Below are positions 1-6,676 of a stretch of DNA of 38,155 nt, piece after piece; position 1 is the first letter of the stretch, and the number at the start of each line of letters is the position of its first letter. Position numbers and translations under genes: made by a program. This DNA comes from Nitrospirota bacterium. GTDB taxonomy: Bacteria; Nitrospirota; 9FT-COMBO-42-15; HDB-SIOI813. The stretch covers positions 1-38,155 of the forward strand of contig JAHFEQ010000001.1 of NCBI GenBank assembly GCA_023248395.1. Reading direction: 5' to 3'. The notes under the pieces are model-generated. The model was given only the letters and a program-made list of their open reading frames with translations. It was not told where the DNA came from and did no database searches.

Positions 1-266
1 TGTCCCGCACCTCTTGCACCGGACGCGCCGAACCTCCACCTCCAGGTATATCCGGGCATCCCCGCAGGACAGGTCCCGTATTCGCCGCACTGTTTTGTCG
101 TAGTAGCTCCGATGTACGGTACCGCAACAGCCACATGCCATTTTTTTTCCGTACGATCAAGCCGTATGATCCGTGCCTTCGGGTCTCCAAACATCCCCTG
201 TATTGCCGATCGCGGACGAACCCCGGGGAATTGGTATTCGTCCAGTAATCGTCTCTTCTTGCCCAT
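1..266 (-). CDS. ISL3-family transposase N-terminus, partial, in two overlapping frames
   Basis: Reading leftwards from an ATG at 266, the first frame gives 42 codons containing DEYQFPGVRPRS and GMFGDPKARIIRL, the usual opening of a group of ISL3 transposases. It then meets a run of eight A residues (141-148). The zinc-finger part continues in the -1 frame: CGCCGTVHRSYYDKTVR, RIRDLSCGDARIYLEVEV and RRVRCKRCG, open to position 1. These Cys-rich motifs and the following YLEVEVRRVRC block are typical of the ISL3 zf-ISL3 domain. The A run offers an A-AAA-AAA heptamer in exactly the right phase, so either programmed -1 frameshifting or a decayed frameshift mutant would explain the split. The catalytic DDE region lies outside the window. 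Confidence 0.7.
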   Translation of the reverse strand, partial: MGKKRRLLDEYQFPGVRPRSAIQGMFGDPKARIIRLDRTEKKWHVAVAVPYIGATTTKQCGEYGTCPAGMPGYTWRWRFGASGARGAG

Positions 267-378
267 TCAGAAATCATACAGTTTTTCTCAATCATAGAAA
301 AGCCCTTTTCCCCTTATCTGATGCCATCCTCTACAGCGTTATGTTCATCAGTTTACCCACACTCTTACGCAAAGACCC
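1..378 (-). mobile_element. ISL3-family insertion sequence, 5' end only (cut by window edge)
   Basis: The minus strand carries the start of an ISL3-like transposase, described separately. Just upstream of it, at about 349-378, the minus strand begins GGGTCTTTGCGTAAGAG and continues GTGTGGGTAAAC. That resembles the GG-CTCTT...GTGGGTA type of terminal inverted repeat of ISL3 elements, so the outer boundary is placed at 378. The other end lies outside the window, so the matching repeat and any target duplication cannot be checked. Confidence 0.6.
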
Positions 379-636
379 AAAATTAAAAACCCCATCGGTC
401 TTCATTGCTTTTCTTGCAATAATATTGTGTGATTTTATCGATTTCCAGATAAAACGTACTGCTTGCAAGGGTTGACTGTAAATCACACTTACAGGAAGAA
501 GTATAGCATTCAGGACAAAATGAAACCGCCCAATTTAATACAGTAAATCGGTGAGATGTCTTCCTGACTGATCATCAGGTCCCCATTTTACCACTCAATC
601 ACCTTAACACCTCTCCCCGTAAAAGAGGGTTTCAAA
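379..636. other. Intergenic stretch between IS end and small Cys-rich gene
   Basis: I see no convincing gene here. The stretch is AT-rich. It contains a sequence at about 511-535 that loosely recalls IS21-type terminal repeats (TCAGGACAAAATGAAACCG), but only one copy is visible and no IS21 genes accompany it. A short interrupted palindrome lies at about 565-581. Confidence 0.4.
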
Positions 637-789
637 ATGATGATTGCAGATCTCAAATGCGGGTGCAGCTACCTTCTGAAGTTCTACGATGCCTGCCCTG
701 AATGTGCGCAGGAAATCGGCGACTGCTTCAGGTGCACAAGCCACGGCATCACTTACATCATCAACATCAAAGAGAAGAAGGAGGATTAA
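637..789 (+). CDS. 50-residue Cys-rich (zinc-ribbon-like) hypothetical protein
   Basis: An open frame starts at tandem ATG codons (637 and 640) and ends at TAA 787-789. An AGAGGG Shine-Dalgarno-like sequence lies seven bases upstream. The product has six cysteines arranged as CGC (residues 8-10), C20-PE-C23 and C30-FR-C33, followed by a His, and ends in a charged IKEKKED tail. Paired CxxC knuckles suggest metal binding. I do not recognise a named family, and the gene is short enough that chance cannot be excluded. It lies alone between the IS end and the DUF4258/YgiT pair in the island, so a role in mobile-element biology or transcription control is possible but unproven. Confidence 0.45.
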   Translation: MMIADLKCGCSYLLKFYDACPECAQEIGDCFRCTSHGITYIINIKEKKED

Positions 790-864
790 CATCCTGTAAT
801 GGGTCGTGTCCTCTTCCTTTCTCACCTGATGGACTTGCGTTTATCCTCCTTTGCCCTTTCATAG

Positions 865-899
865 TTCTATGATAGAATTATCCCGTCCGGCAATATAAT
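865..899 (+). promoter_or_regulatory. Candidate promoter with palindromic operator for the DUF4258/YgiT pair
   Basis: A perfect 13-base palindrome, TTCTAT-g-ATAGAA, lies at 865-877. A consensus -10 hexamer TATAAT lies at 894-899, about 47 bases before the TTG start at 946. The palindrome sits where a -35 region would be (no good -35 hexamer is visible), the usual arrangement for an autorepressed toxin-antitoxin-like operon. Binding is inferred from position and symmetry alone. Confidence 0.4.
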
Positions 900-945
900 A
901 GTCTCAAAATCTTAGGGGTTATACGGATGTGAGGAGGCAAAAGAT

Positions 946-1275
946 TTGCCATTCGAGGATTTTCTTAATAAGATAAGAGAGGCGTCAACAAAGAATATTT
1001 TGTATACAATACATGCCCTTGATGAAATGAATGCCGAAGATGAGCTTATTTCTAATAAAGAGGTAAGAGAGGTCATATTGAATGGAGAAATAATTGAAGA
1101 CTACCCCGAAGATAAACGAGGACATAGCTGTCTAATGATGAGTTATACCCAAAAGGGAAGACCTATTCATGTAGTTTGTGCACCCAAGGAAGAATACCTT
1201 GCAGTTGTAACAGCATATGTCCCTTCTGTAAATAAATGGGAAGATAATTTTAAGGTAAGGAGGAAGCGGTCATGA
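946..1275 (+). CDS. DUF4258 domain protein, putative toxin-like partner
   Basis: This 109-residue protein has the DUF4258 layout. An N-terminal helix is followed by IHALDEM, then an EVILNGEIIEDYPEDKRG segment, then the strand pattern RPIHVVCAPKEEYLAVVTAYVP, which resembles the compact RelE/ParE-like fold. The start is TTG at 946, supported by GAGGAGG eight bases upstream; no ATG is available near it. The stop codon overlaps the ATG of the next gene (ATGA), so the two are translationally coupled. DUF4258 next to a YgiT-type zinc-finger gene is a recurrent pair in bacteria, widely suspected to be a toxin-antitoxin system of the MqsRA type. Toxicity has not been shown here and the role is inference. 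Confidence 0.75.
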   Translation: MPFEDFLNKIREASTKNILYTIHALDEMNAEDELISNKEVREVILNGEIIEDYPEDKRGHSCLMMSYTQKGRPIHVVCAPKEEYLAVVTAYVPSVNKWEDNFKVRRKRS

Positions 1276-1481
1276 AATGCATGTTCTGTGGCGGTGAGAT
1301 GGAAAAAAAGAATGTGCCCTATTCTGTAGACAGAAAAGGTTATCATCTCTATATCCGTGAAGTACCGGCGTATGTCTGTTCTCAATGCGGTGAAAGTTAT
1401 TTTGAAGAAGATGAAGTTGGGGAAATCCAGGATATTATCAAGTCCCTTGAACGACATATTGAAAAACTTAAAGTAGCTTAA
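1272..1481 (+). CDS. YgiT-type zinc-finger protein, putative antitoxin
   Basis: This 69-residue protein begins MKCMFCGGEM and carries a second knuckle in YVCSQCGESYF, giving the two CxxC pairs (C3/C6 and C36/C39) of the YgiT/MqsA N-terminal zinc domain. The tail DEVGEIQDIIKSLERHIEKLKVA is predicted helical. The DNA-binding HTH half of full MqsA is absent, as in most members of this short family. The start overlaps the previous stop by four bases. By analogy with MqsA it would bind and neutralise its partner, but with no HTH it may not be the repressor of the operon. The family call is firm; the antitoxin role is inferred. Confidence 0.8.
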   Translation: MKCMFCGGEMEKKNVPYSVDRKGYHLYIREVPAYVCSQCGESYFEEDEVGEIQDIIKSLERHIEKLKVA

Positions 1482-1502
1482 AAAGGTACTTCATCGCCCC
1501 CC

Positions 1503-1817
1503 TCATAGACCCATTCGATTGGGAACTCCATACCTGCCGATTACCTCAAAAAGTCTCGGCATCGAGAGTTTGTATATCTGTTTGATCTGGCTTGCTGTAA
1601 AAGACTTTCTGAACTCCAACGCCTCATATTCATAACCCTTGCCAATATACTTTCCAATATACCTGACTATAGAGTTCAGCTTCATTTTGATCTTGGGCGC
1701 AGAGATCTTGACAAATCCAAGTCTCCAGGATGAAGCGATATCAGCAGGGGAGGGGAAGACATACGGCTTGTTATAGACGCATAGCACGTGATAATGAATT
1801 GCTCCGCGAATCTGCAA
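1503..1817 (-). pseudogene. Fragment of an HUH rolling-circle replication initiator
   Basis: The frame encodes GAIHYHVLCVYNKPY near its start and NSIVRYIGKYIGKGYE at residues 48-63. The HYH (8-10) matches the metal-binding HUH motif, and Y53-xx-K56 / Y57-xx-K60 match the catalytic Tyr motif of rolling-circle Rep proteins from small plasmids and single-stranded DNA phages. The only start is a weak TTG at 1817, and in-frame upstream sequence reaches a stop after six codons, so the N-terminal part of a normal Rep is missing. It runs against the flanking genes. I read it as a relic of an integrated plasmid or ssDNA phage. Expression is doubtful. Confidence 0.55.
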
Positions 1818-1854
1818 AAAATTTGTTAGACAACCTTATCAAAAATCAATATAG

Positions 1855-1886
1855 TATAATAATTACGATTAATAAGGAGTCTGCAA
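1855..1886 (+). promoter_or_regulatory. Promoter -10 and ribosome site of the restriction-modification operon
   Basis: A consensus TATAAT lies at 1855-1860. AAGGAG at 1873-1878 lies about nine bases before the ATG at 1888, which fixes the methyltransferase start. No clear -35 hexamer is visible at the usual distance, so promoter strength is uncertain. Confidence 0.45.
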
Positions 1887-1887
1887 T

Positions 1888-2799
1888 ATGAGGGTATGCG
1901 AAAGTCTTCACAGTAATCTTAATATCACCCCACCAGGAAAAGAAATAATAGCTAAAGCACTATTGGGGGACTGCAAGGAAGTATTAAAAACTATAGAGGA
2001 TAATTCAATCGATCTTATAGTTACGTCTCCACCTTACGCCGATAGCAGGTCAAATACATATGGAGGAGTCAGCCCAGGTAACTATGTAGAATGGTTCCTT
2101 CCAATAAGCGCAGAACTTCTAAGGGTTATGAAACCAAATGGCACTTTTATCTTAAATATTAAAGAAAAGGTAGTAAATGGTGAAAGGCATACATATGTGA
2201 TTGAGTTAATCCTGGAAATGAGAAAACAAGGTTGGTTATGGACAGAGGAATTTATTTGGCACAAAAAAAATTGCTATCCTGGAAAATGGCCTAACAGATT
2301 TAGGGATGCATGGGAGAGGTTACTACAATTTAATAAAAGTAAAAAATTTAACATGTATCAGGAAAATGTCATGGTATCAATGGGTGACTGGGCAAAGTCC
2401 AGATTAAGAAACTTGAGCGAAACAGATAAAACTCGCGACAATTCTAAGGTCGGGAGTGGGTTCGGTAAAAAGGTTGCAAACTGGTTGGATCGAGATAAGG
2501 TGTATCCGACTAATGTACTTCATATGGCAACAGAATGTTCAAATAAAAATCATAGTGCCGTTTTCCCGGAATTTCTTCCTGAGTGGTTTATGAAATTATT
2601 TACTAAGGAGGGAAATTGGGTTTTGGACCCATTCATGGGGTCAGGAACGACAATCAAAGTTGCCCAAAGAATGCTCCGAAATTCAATCGGGATCGAGGTA
2701 TCAAAGGAATATTACGAAATGGCCAAATCAGAGATTAAGGAAAAAGAACTTTGGTTGTTAGAGGACCAACCTGTTTATGAAACTAATCGGAACTGGTGA
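1888..2799 (+). CDS. Type II site-specific DNA methyltransferase (beta class, probably N4-cytosine)
   Basis: The enzyme would transfer methyl from S-adenosylmethionine to cytosine N4 or adenine N6 at the site recognised by its partner nuclease, protecting host DNA. The catalytic motif IV TSPPY is at residues 46-50, and the AdoMet-binding motif I DPFMGSGTT is near the C-terminus at 247-255. That order, catalytic motif first, defines the beta class. The SPPY form is more common in N4-cytosine than in N6-adenine enzymes. The variable recognition region would lie between. Length (303) is normal. The 3' end overlaps the next gene by 23 bases, as expected for a coupled methyltransferase-endonuclease pair. 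The target sequence cannot be read from the protein. Confidence 0.85.
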   Translation: MRVCESLHSNLNITPPGKEIIAKALLGDCKEVLKTIEDNSIDLIVTSPPYADSRSNTYGGVSPGNYVEWFLPISAELLRVMKPNGTFILNIKEKVVNGERHTYVIELILEMRKQGWLWTEEFIWHKKNCYPGKWPNRFRDAWERLLQFNKSKKFNMYQENVMVSMGDWAKSRLRNLSETDKTRDNSKVGSGFGKKVANWLDRDKVYPTNVLHMATECSNKNHSAVFPEFLPEWFMKLFTKEGNWVLDPFMGSGTTIKVAQRMLRNSIGIEVSKEYYEMAKSEIKEKELWLLEDQPVYETNRNW

Positions 2800-3541
2800 A
2801 GTAATACAATACGTTGAGGAAAATATTGGCAGTTTTCATACCAATAGGTTAAAGAACCTTAGCGGCTTTAAGTTAAATCAAATCTTAAAGAGAAAAAATC
2901 CTTATTTATTCAAAGCAAAAAATATTTTAACGGCTCAAGATTTAGTAAAGTTACTCTTAGATGCCCATTTATCATCTCAGGAAGAAACTATATTTGGGGA
3001 TTTTTTGGAAGGACTTGCGATCTTTATCTGCAATAAGGTTTATGGAGGAAAAAAATCAGCGGCACAGGGAATTGACCTGGAATTTAACAAAGACAGCATA
3101 AAATATATTGTCGCAATAAAATCGGGACCTAACTGGGGAAACAGCAGTCAGATTCGTAAGATGAAAGATGACTTTGTTAAAGCAATAAGAACTCTAAAAA
3201 CAAGTAATCAAAAGATCCACGTTGAGGCTGTAAACGGCTGTTGCTATGGAAAAGACAATAATCCGGAAAAGGGTAGTTATAAGAAGCTATGCGGCCAACG
3301 ATTTTGGGAATTTATTTCTGGTAATGAGAACCTATATACTGATATTATTGAACCACTTGGACACAAGGCCAAAGAAAAGAATGATGATTTTATGGAGTCC
3401 TACGCCCAGGTTATCAACAAGTTTACCCTCGAATTTATGAGAGAATTTTGCCAGGATGGGAAAATACAATGGGCAAAACTGGTACAATTTAATTCCGGAA
3501 AAGAGAATATGTCAAAAAGTAAAAAGAGTGGAAGTGTATAA
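2777..3541 (+). CDS. Type II restriction endonuclease, PmeII-like family
   Basis: This 254-residue protein overlaps the methyltransferase end in another frame and would cut unmethylated DNA at the same site. Visible blocks are RKNPYLFKAKNILTAQDLV (about 39-57), HLSSQEETIFGDFLEGLAIF (64-83), AAQGIDLEF (95-103), YIVAIKSGPNWGNSSQI (110-126) and LCGQRFWEFISGNENLY. The stretch from D100 to K115 looks like a degenerate PD-(D/E)xK core. The second acidic position is Ala (A113-I-K115), so the metal-binding residues may be rearranged. I recall this block pattern in proteins annotated as PmeII-family type II endonucleases. The operon context supports the nuclease role strongly; the subfamily name is less sure. 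A TATA-rich tail and terminator follow. Confidence 0.72.
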   Translation: MKLIGTGEVIQYVEENIGSFHTNRLKNLSGFKLNQILKRKNPYLFKAKNILTAQDLVKLLLDAHLSSQEETIFGDFLEGLAIFICNKVYGGKKSAAQGIDLEFNKDSIKYIVAIKSGPNWGNSSQIRKMKDDFVKAIRTLKTSNQKIHVEAVNGCCYGKDNNPEKGSYKKLCGQRFWEFISGNENLYTDIIEPLGHKAKEKNDDFMESYAQVINKFTLEFMREFCQDGKIQWAKLVQFNSGKENMSKSKKSGSV

Positions 3542-3574
3542 TAAAGTATAGAAATAATGGTGGGAAGTAATGAG

Positions 3575-3625
3575 AGAGGGTACGTATGCTCTTGCTGAAG
3601 CATATATTCCCCCCTCTTTTTTTTT
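3575..3625 (+). terminator. Rho-independent terminator of the restriction-modification operon
   Basis: AGAGGG (3575-3580) can pair with CCCTCT (3612-3617), and TATGCT (3585-3590) with AGCATA (3599-3604), giving a two-part hairpin followed at once by a run of nine T (3617-3625). It lies 34 bases after the endonuclease stop. Confidence 0.7.
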
Positions 3626-3816
3626 GCGATAGTTTTTCGGAAAGGTTGCTGAACTTGACGCTCTTATTATTATCACTCAGATTACTCTATTAGAACTCAA
3701 ACGCGGCCAGTACAATAACGGAAGATTGAAGAACTCATGGCAGCATAATTTAACCAGTGAGGAATCAAGCAGACCTACGTTGATCCTTCCTGTATATTAA
3801 GAAAACCTAATATATT
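3626..3816. other. Intergenic stretch with a possible ORF relic
   Basis: No gene with a start codon is visible. One frame (about 3645-3800) stays open for roughly 50 codons and ends with a readable peptide (ITLLELKRGQYNNGRLKNSW and onward to LILPVY), but it has no ATG, GTG or TTG start and a stop just upstream. It could be the tail of a decayed gene; I do not recognise it. Confidence 0.3.
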
Positions 3817-4455
3817 TTGAGAAAAAAAGATAAAACAAAAGTACCAGTGACAGCATCCTCAAAGAAAGAAAAGATCATAGGTAATATAGTTTCAGCAATA
3901 GTAGGAGCAATAATAGGCATGATTATAACCCTTTTGTTTGCCGAATTCCTAATACCCCAATTTAGTATATATGTATTGCATCGCGATCATCTTCTAAATG
4001 TAAAACTCTATGGTCCTGTGAACTTCCCTGGTATGCCCCAAAATACTAAAAAACTTACTTTTGCAATAGAAAATAAAGATAAAGCTATTTCTCTCGAAGA
4101 TATAAATATTATTATTGACACACCTGAAAAGATTATAGAAGTATCTGTATCAGCAGACGAAGGTATTTTTGAATATCAAATATCAAAAGGCATGAAAGCT
4201 ACTATTTATGTTAATGGTCAAAAAACAAGTAATATTCCCTCGAACCACAGGAATATTAAAATTAGAAAGATTTTCCCTGGTTCCCTTTTCGGACTTGAAA
4301 TTTATACTGACACATCTCAGGAGGGAATTGAATTCGCTCCAAGGACTGGCATCAATTCTGGGAAAATTAATTACGAAATAGAATATTCTTATAGATATCT
4401 TGGTACAACAGTTAGAAGAAAACTACAAAAAGAATTTGTTGGAGGCAATTTATAA
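3817..4455 (+). CDS. Membrane-anchored protein of unknown function
   Basis: The 212-residue product has a basic N-terminus (about residues 1-20), one hydrophobic segment at about 22-47 (GNIVSAIVGAIIGMIITLLF and on), and then a polar domain rich in beta-type sequence. The domain would lie on the far side of the inner membrane by the positive-inside rule. The start must be TTG at 3817 because an in-frame TAA lies three codons upstream and the first internal Met is inside the membrane segment. No strong Shine-Dalgarno is present. The codons are noticeably AT-rich compared with core genes to the right, consistent with island DNA. I recognise no family. It is the last gene before the tRNA-Arg remnant, so it is a cargo gene at the element end. 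Confidence 0.6.
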   Translation: MRKKDKTKVPVTASSKKEKIIGNIVSAIVGAIIGMIITLLFAEFLIPQFSIYVLHRDHLLNVKLYGPVNFPGMPQNTKKLTFAIENKDKAISLEDINIIIDTPEKIIEVSVSADEGIFEYQISKGMKATIYVNGQKTSNIPSNHRNIKIRKIFPGSLFGLEIYTDTSQEGIEFAPRTGINSGKINYEIEYSYRYLGTTVRRKLQKEFVGGNL

Positions 4456-4492
4456 GTACCAACTATTTCTAATTGGCCAATTGCACATTTAG

Positions 4493-4550
4493 TTGTGCTA
4501 ATTTTGTGCTAAAAGACATACAAAAGGACATTAAATATAAAAATAGACAT
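4493..4550 (+). repeat. Short direct repeats beside the att site, candidate integrase arm sites
   Basis: TTGTGCTAA occurs at 4493-4501 and again at 4504-4512, an 11-base period. Related AAAAGACAT (4511-4519), AAAAGGACAT (4522-4531) and AAATAGACAT (4541-4550) follow. They lie 93-150 bases inside the putative att core. Tyrosine-integrase elements carry short direct arm-type repeats at such a distance from the core. The assignment is inferred. Confidence 0.35.
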
Positions 4551-4642
4551 AATGATTGCAACACTTATAACCCTTTGATCTTCAGAATAATTCGGGAAAC
4601 CAGGCCAAGAAGCAAGGAGTTATAAAAGTTAACTTAAGCGTC

Positions 4643-4687
4643 CTACGAATCCGCAGGTCGCAGGTTCGATCCCTGCCAGGCGCGCCA
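4643..4687 (+). repeat. 3' part of tRNA-Arg(ACG): att site left by an integrated element
   Basis: The sequence begins exactly at an anticodon loop CTACGAA (4643-4649, anticodon ACG). It continues with the 3' anticodon stem TCCGC, variable loop, a perfect T-arm (GCAGG/TTCGATC/CCTGC), the acceptor strand and an encoded CCA (4685-4687). Upstream of 4643 the sequence does not form the 5' anticodon stem, D-arm or acceptor strand, so this is not a working tRNA. A fragment from anticodon loop to 3' end is the standard crossover segment for tRNA-targeting integrases. Because the displaced chromosomal 3' end lies on the far side of an element, the element is to the left and the intact tRNA-Arg should be beyond the window. 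Confidence 0.8.
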
Positions 4688-4695
4688 GGAATCTC

Positions 4696-4729
4696 AAGGG
4701 TTTGCGGGGCCTCCTGCAAGCCCTTTTTT
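4696..4729 (+). terminator. Terminator of the original tRNA-Arg gene
   Basis: AAGGGTTTGC (4696-4705) pairs with GCAAGCCCTT (4716-4725) with one G-T pair, followed by T4724-4729. It begins nine bases after the CCA, so it belonged to the displaced tRNA gene. It supports the view that native chromosome resumes here. Confidence 0.75.
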
Positions 4730-4746
4730 GAGGATTGAGTCCCTTT

Positions 4747-6531
4747 TTACAGCGGCCAAAAAACAGGGATGAAGATCATGGCTATGATAAAGGCCACGAT
4801 GGTAAGAGGAAAGCCGACGCGGATAAAGTCCGTAAAGCGGTATCTCCCGGGCCCATAGACAAGCACAGAGGCAGGTTCAAGGGGGGTAATGAATGAGCAG
4901 GATGCGGCAATCGCCACATTCATCGCAAAGGTCTTCGGGTTTACCCCAAGTTGGAGGGCCGTATGAATCGCAATCGGCAAGACAAGGAGGGCTGCGGCCA
5001 CATTGGACATCGGTTGGGTTAAAATTACAGTCAGGATGAAAAAGGTGCCCAGGAGGGCATAGATCCCATAGGGTGCTGTCAACTTTATAATCTGGTCGGC
5101 AAGGAATTGGGCTGTACCTGTCTGTTCTACCGCAATCCCGAGAGAGATCATCCCGCCTATAAGTACCAGGAGATGCATATTCACAGCCTTGTATATCTCA
5201 TCCGTATAAAGACATTTGCTGAGGACCATCAATACGGCACCGGCAAGGAAAGATACAGAAACAGACAGAAGCCCGGTGGCGCCGGTTATGATAGCGACGA
5301 GGAAGATGCCGGCGGCTATACCCGTCTTGTTTATGCGGAACCGCTCCGGGGTGACATCGCCTATTACGATCAACTTCAATATATCTTTCAGGGCATCGAT
5401 ACGATCCCGTTCTCCTTGAATTAACAGGACATCTCCAACGCGCAGAAGGATCCTTCCGACCTTCTCCCGTAAATGGATACCATGCCGGTAGAGGGCGATA
5501 GCAGAAAGACCATAAGTATGCCTGAAATTTACCTCCTTCAGGGTCTTCCACTCGAGGAGTGAGTCGGCAGCAATAACCGCCTCAAACATACGCACATTTC
5601 CATGTTCTAAATCCTCATCACTATGTTTGACTCCGGATTTCAGCTTCACCCCCCTTATCTGGCCAGCCTTCGTAAGATTCTCGATACTCCCGGCGACCAG
5701 TATTGAATCACCTCCCTCAATGGTATAGTGTTCTCCAGGAATATAGATATTCTTACCGCTCCTATAGATACCCACTATGGTCAGATCAGGGCCCCCTTTG
5801 AATGTATCTTCTGATATATTGATCCCCACAAGAGGTGAAGCAGGCAATACCTTGAGCTCTGATAAATATTCTCTGATTCCATACTCTTCTATGGCCGCCT
5901 CTTTTTCCCTGTCGGGCAGGAGGAGCCGGCCGGCAGTCACAAAAAACAAGAGACCGCCACCGAAGATTAATAACCCTATGGGGGTAAATTCAAATAAGGT
6001 AAAGGGGGCGATCTTGTAGGTAGAAAGGGCCTCTGACACGGCTATATTGGTGGAGGTCCCGATCAGGGTGCACATCCCTCCAAGCATCGACCCAAAGGAG
6101 AGCGGCATAAGAAGTTTGGAAGGACTGATCTTCGCCATCCTGGCGACACCGACCGCTGCTGGAAGGAGTATCGCCGTAGCCGCCACATTGTTGATAAATG
6201 ACGAAATCAGACCAACCGCAATAAGGAACGCAAACATTAACCGTACCGGATGGGTGCCTGCCCTTTTCAGGATAAAGTGTGCAATCCTGTCAGCAACACC
6301 GGCTTTAATCAATCCATCTGTCATGATCAGGATACTCGCTATCATGACGAGGGCCGTGTTGCTAAATCCTATGAAGGCATTCTCAGGGGAAAGTACCCGA
6401 AAAAAGATCAGTGCAAGGACAACCAGAATAGAGATGATATCTACTGACAGGATTTCGATAGAGAATAGTACAACAGCGGATATCATGATGGCGAGGGTAA
6501 TGATTATATTTGTGTCCGGCATGGGAGGCAT
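4747..6531 (-). CDS. SLC13/DASS-type permease with two TrkA-C (RCK_C) domains
   Basis: This is an inner-membrane ion-coupled anion transporter of the SLC13/ArsB-NhaD superfamily; substrates of relatives include dicarboxylates and sulfate. About six hydrophobic segments (residues 8-200) include a first repeat with the signature IGTSTNIAVS. A soluble middle part (about 210-390) holds two TrkA-C-like modules (EDTFKGGPDLTIVGIYRSGK and TLKEVNFRHTYGLSAIALYR). A second membrane half follows with TQPMSNVAAALLVLP and SFITPLEPASVLVYGPG. Length fits the family (about 590). An upstream TTG (6543) exists, but ATG 6531 is preferred; neither has a convincing ribosome site. It stands alone on the minus strand between the att site and tRNA-Leu. 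Substrate cannot be called. Confidence 0.82.
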   Translation of the reverse strand: MPPMPDTNIIITLAIMISAVVLFSIEILSVDIISILVVLALIFFRVLSPENAFIGFSNTALVMIASILIMTDGLIKAGVADRIAHFILKRAGTHPVRLMFAFLIAVGLISSFINNVAATAILLPAAVGVARMAKISPSKLLMPLSFGSMLGGMCTLIGTSTNIAVSEALSTYKIAPFTLFEFTPIGLLIFGGGLLFFVTAGRLLLPDREKEAAIEEYGIREYLSELKVLPASPLVGINISEDTFKGGPDLTIVGIYRSGKNIYIPGEHYTIEGGDSILVAGSIENLTKAGQIRGVKLKSGVKHSDEDLEHGNVRMFEAVIAADSLLEWKTLKEVNFRHTYGLSAIALYRHGIHLREKVGRILLRVGDVLLIQGERDRIDALKDILKLIVIGDVTPERFRINKTGIAAGIFLVAIITGATGLLSVSVSFLAGAVLMVLSKCLYTDEIYKAVNMHLLVLIGGMISLGIAVEQTGTAQFLADQIIKLTAPYGIYALLGTFFILTVILTQPMSNVAAALLVLPIAIHTALQLGVNPKTFAMNVAIAASCSFITPLEPASVLVYGPGRYRFTDFIRVGFPLTIVAFIIAMIFIPVFWPL

Positions 6532-6584
6532 TATACTTGACAATCCTGCCAGTTTTCAAGTAAATTAGCGTGATGACAATACGC

Positions 6585-6667
6585 GCGAGAGTGGCGGAAC
6601 TGGCAGACGCACTGGACTTAGGATCCAGCGGGCAACCATGGGGGTTCAACTCCCCCCTCTCGCACCA
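6585..6667 (+). tRNA. tRNA-Leu (anticodon TAG)
   Basis: The acceptor GCGAGAG (6585-6591) pairs with CTCTCGC (6657-6663), followed by an A discriminator and encoded CCA (6665-6667). The anticodon arm is CTGGA-CTTAGGA-TCCAG, anticodon TAG. A long variable arm and the T-arm GGGGG-TTCAACT-CCCCC fit a class II tRNA-Leu. The tig ribosome site begins at the base after CCA, so the two are probably co-transcribed and separated by tRNA 3' processing. Confidence 0.93.
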
Positions 6668-6676
6668 GAGGAAAAT

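Noticed and set aside
173-475. Open frame of 100 codons on the plus strand
   Set aside because: It runs antisense to the ISL3 transposase and across its terminal repeat, and has no protein-like features.
508-535. IS21-like terminal repeat
   Set aside because: Only one short loose match, with no transposase or second end.
3645-3800. Hidden gene between the restriction operon and the membrane protein
   Set aside because: No start codon, stop just upstream and no recognisable domain; noted only as a possible relic.
4621-4687. Functional tRNA-Arg
   Set aside because: The 5' acceptor strand, D-arm and 5' anticodon stem are absent.
5107-5424. 105-codon frame antisense to the SLC13 permease
   Set aside because: It is a shadow frame of a well-supported membrane transporter with conserved motifs on the other strand.
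6638-6676. Upstream extension of the tig frame to an ATG inside tRNA-Leu
   Set aside because: The extra 13 codons lie within the tRNA T-arm and acceptor; ATG 6677 has its own ribosome site and fits the family start.
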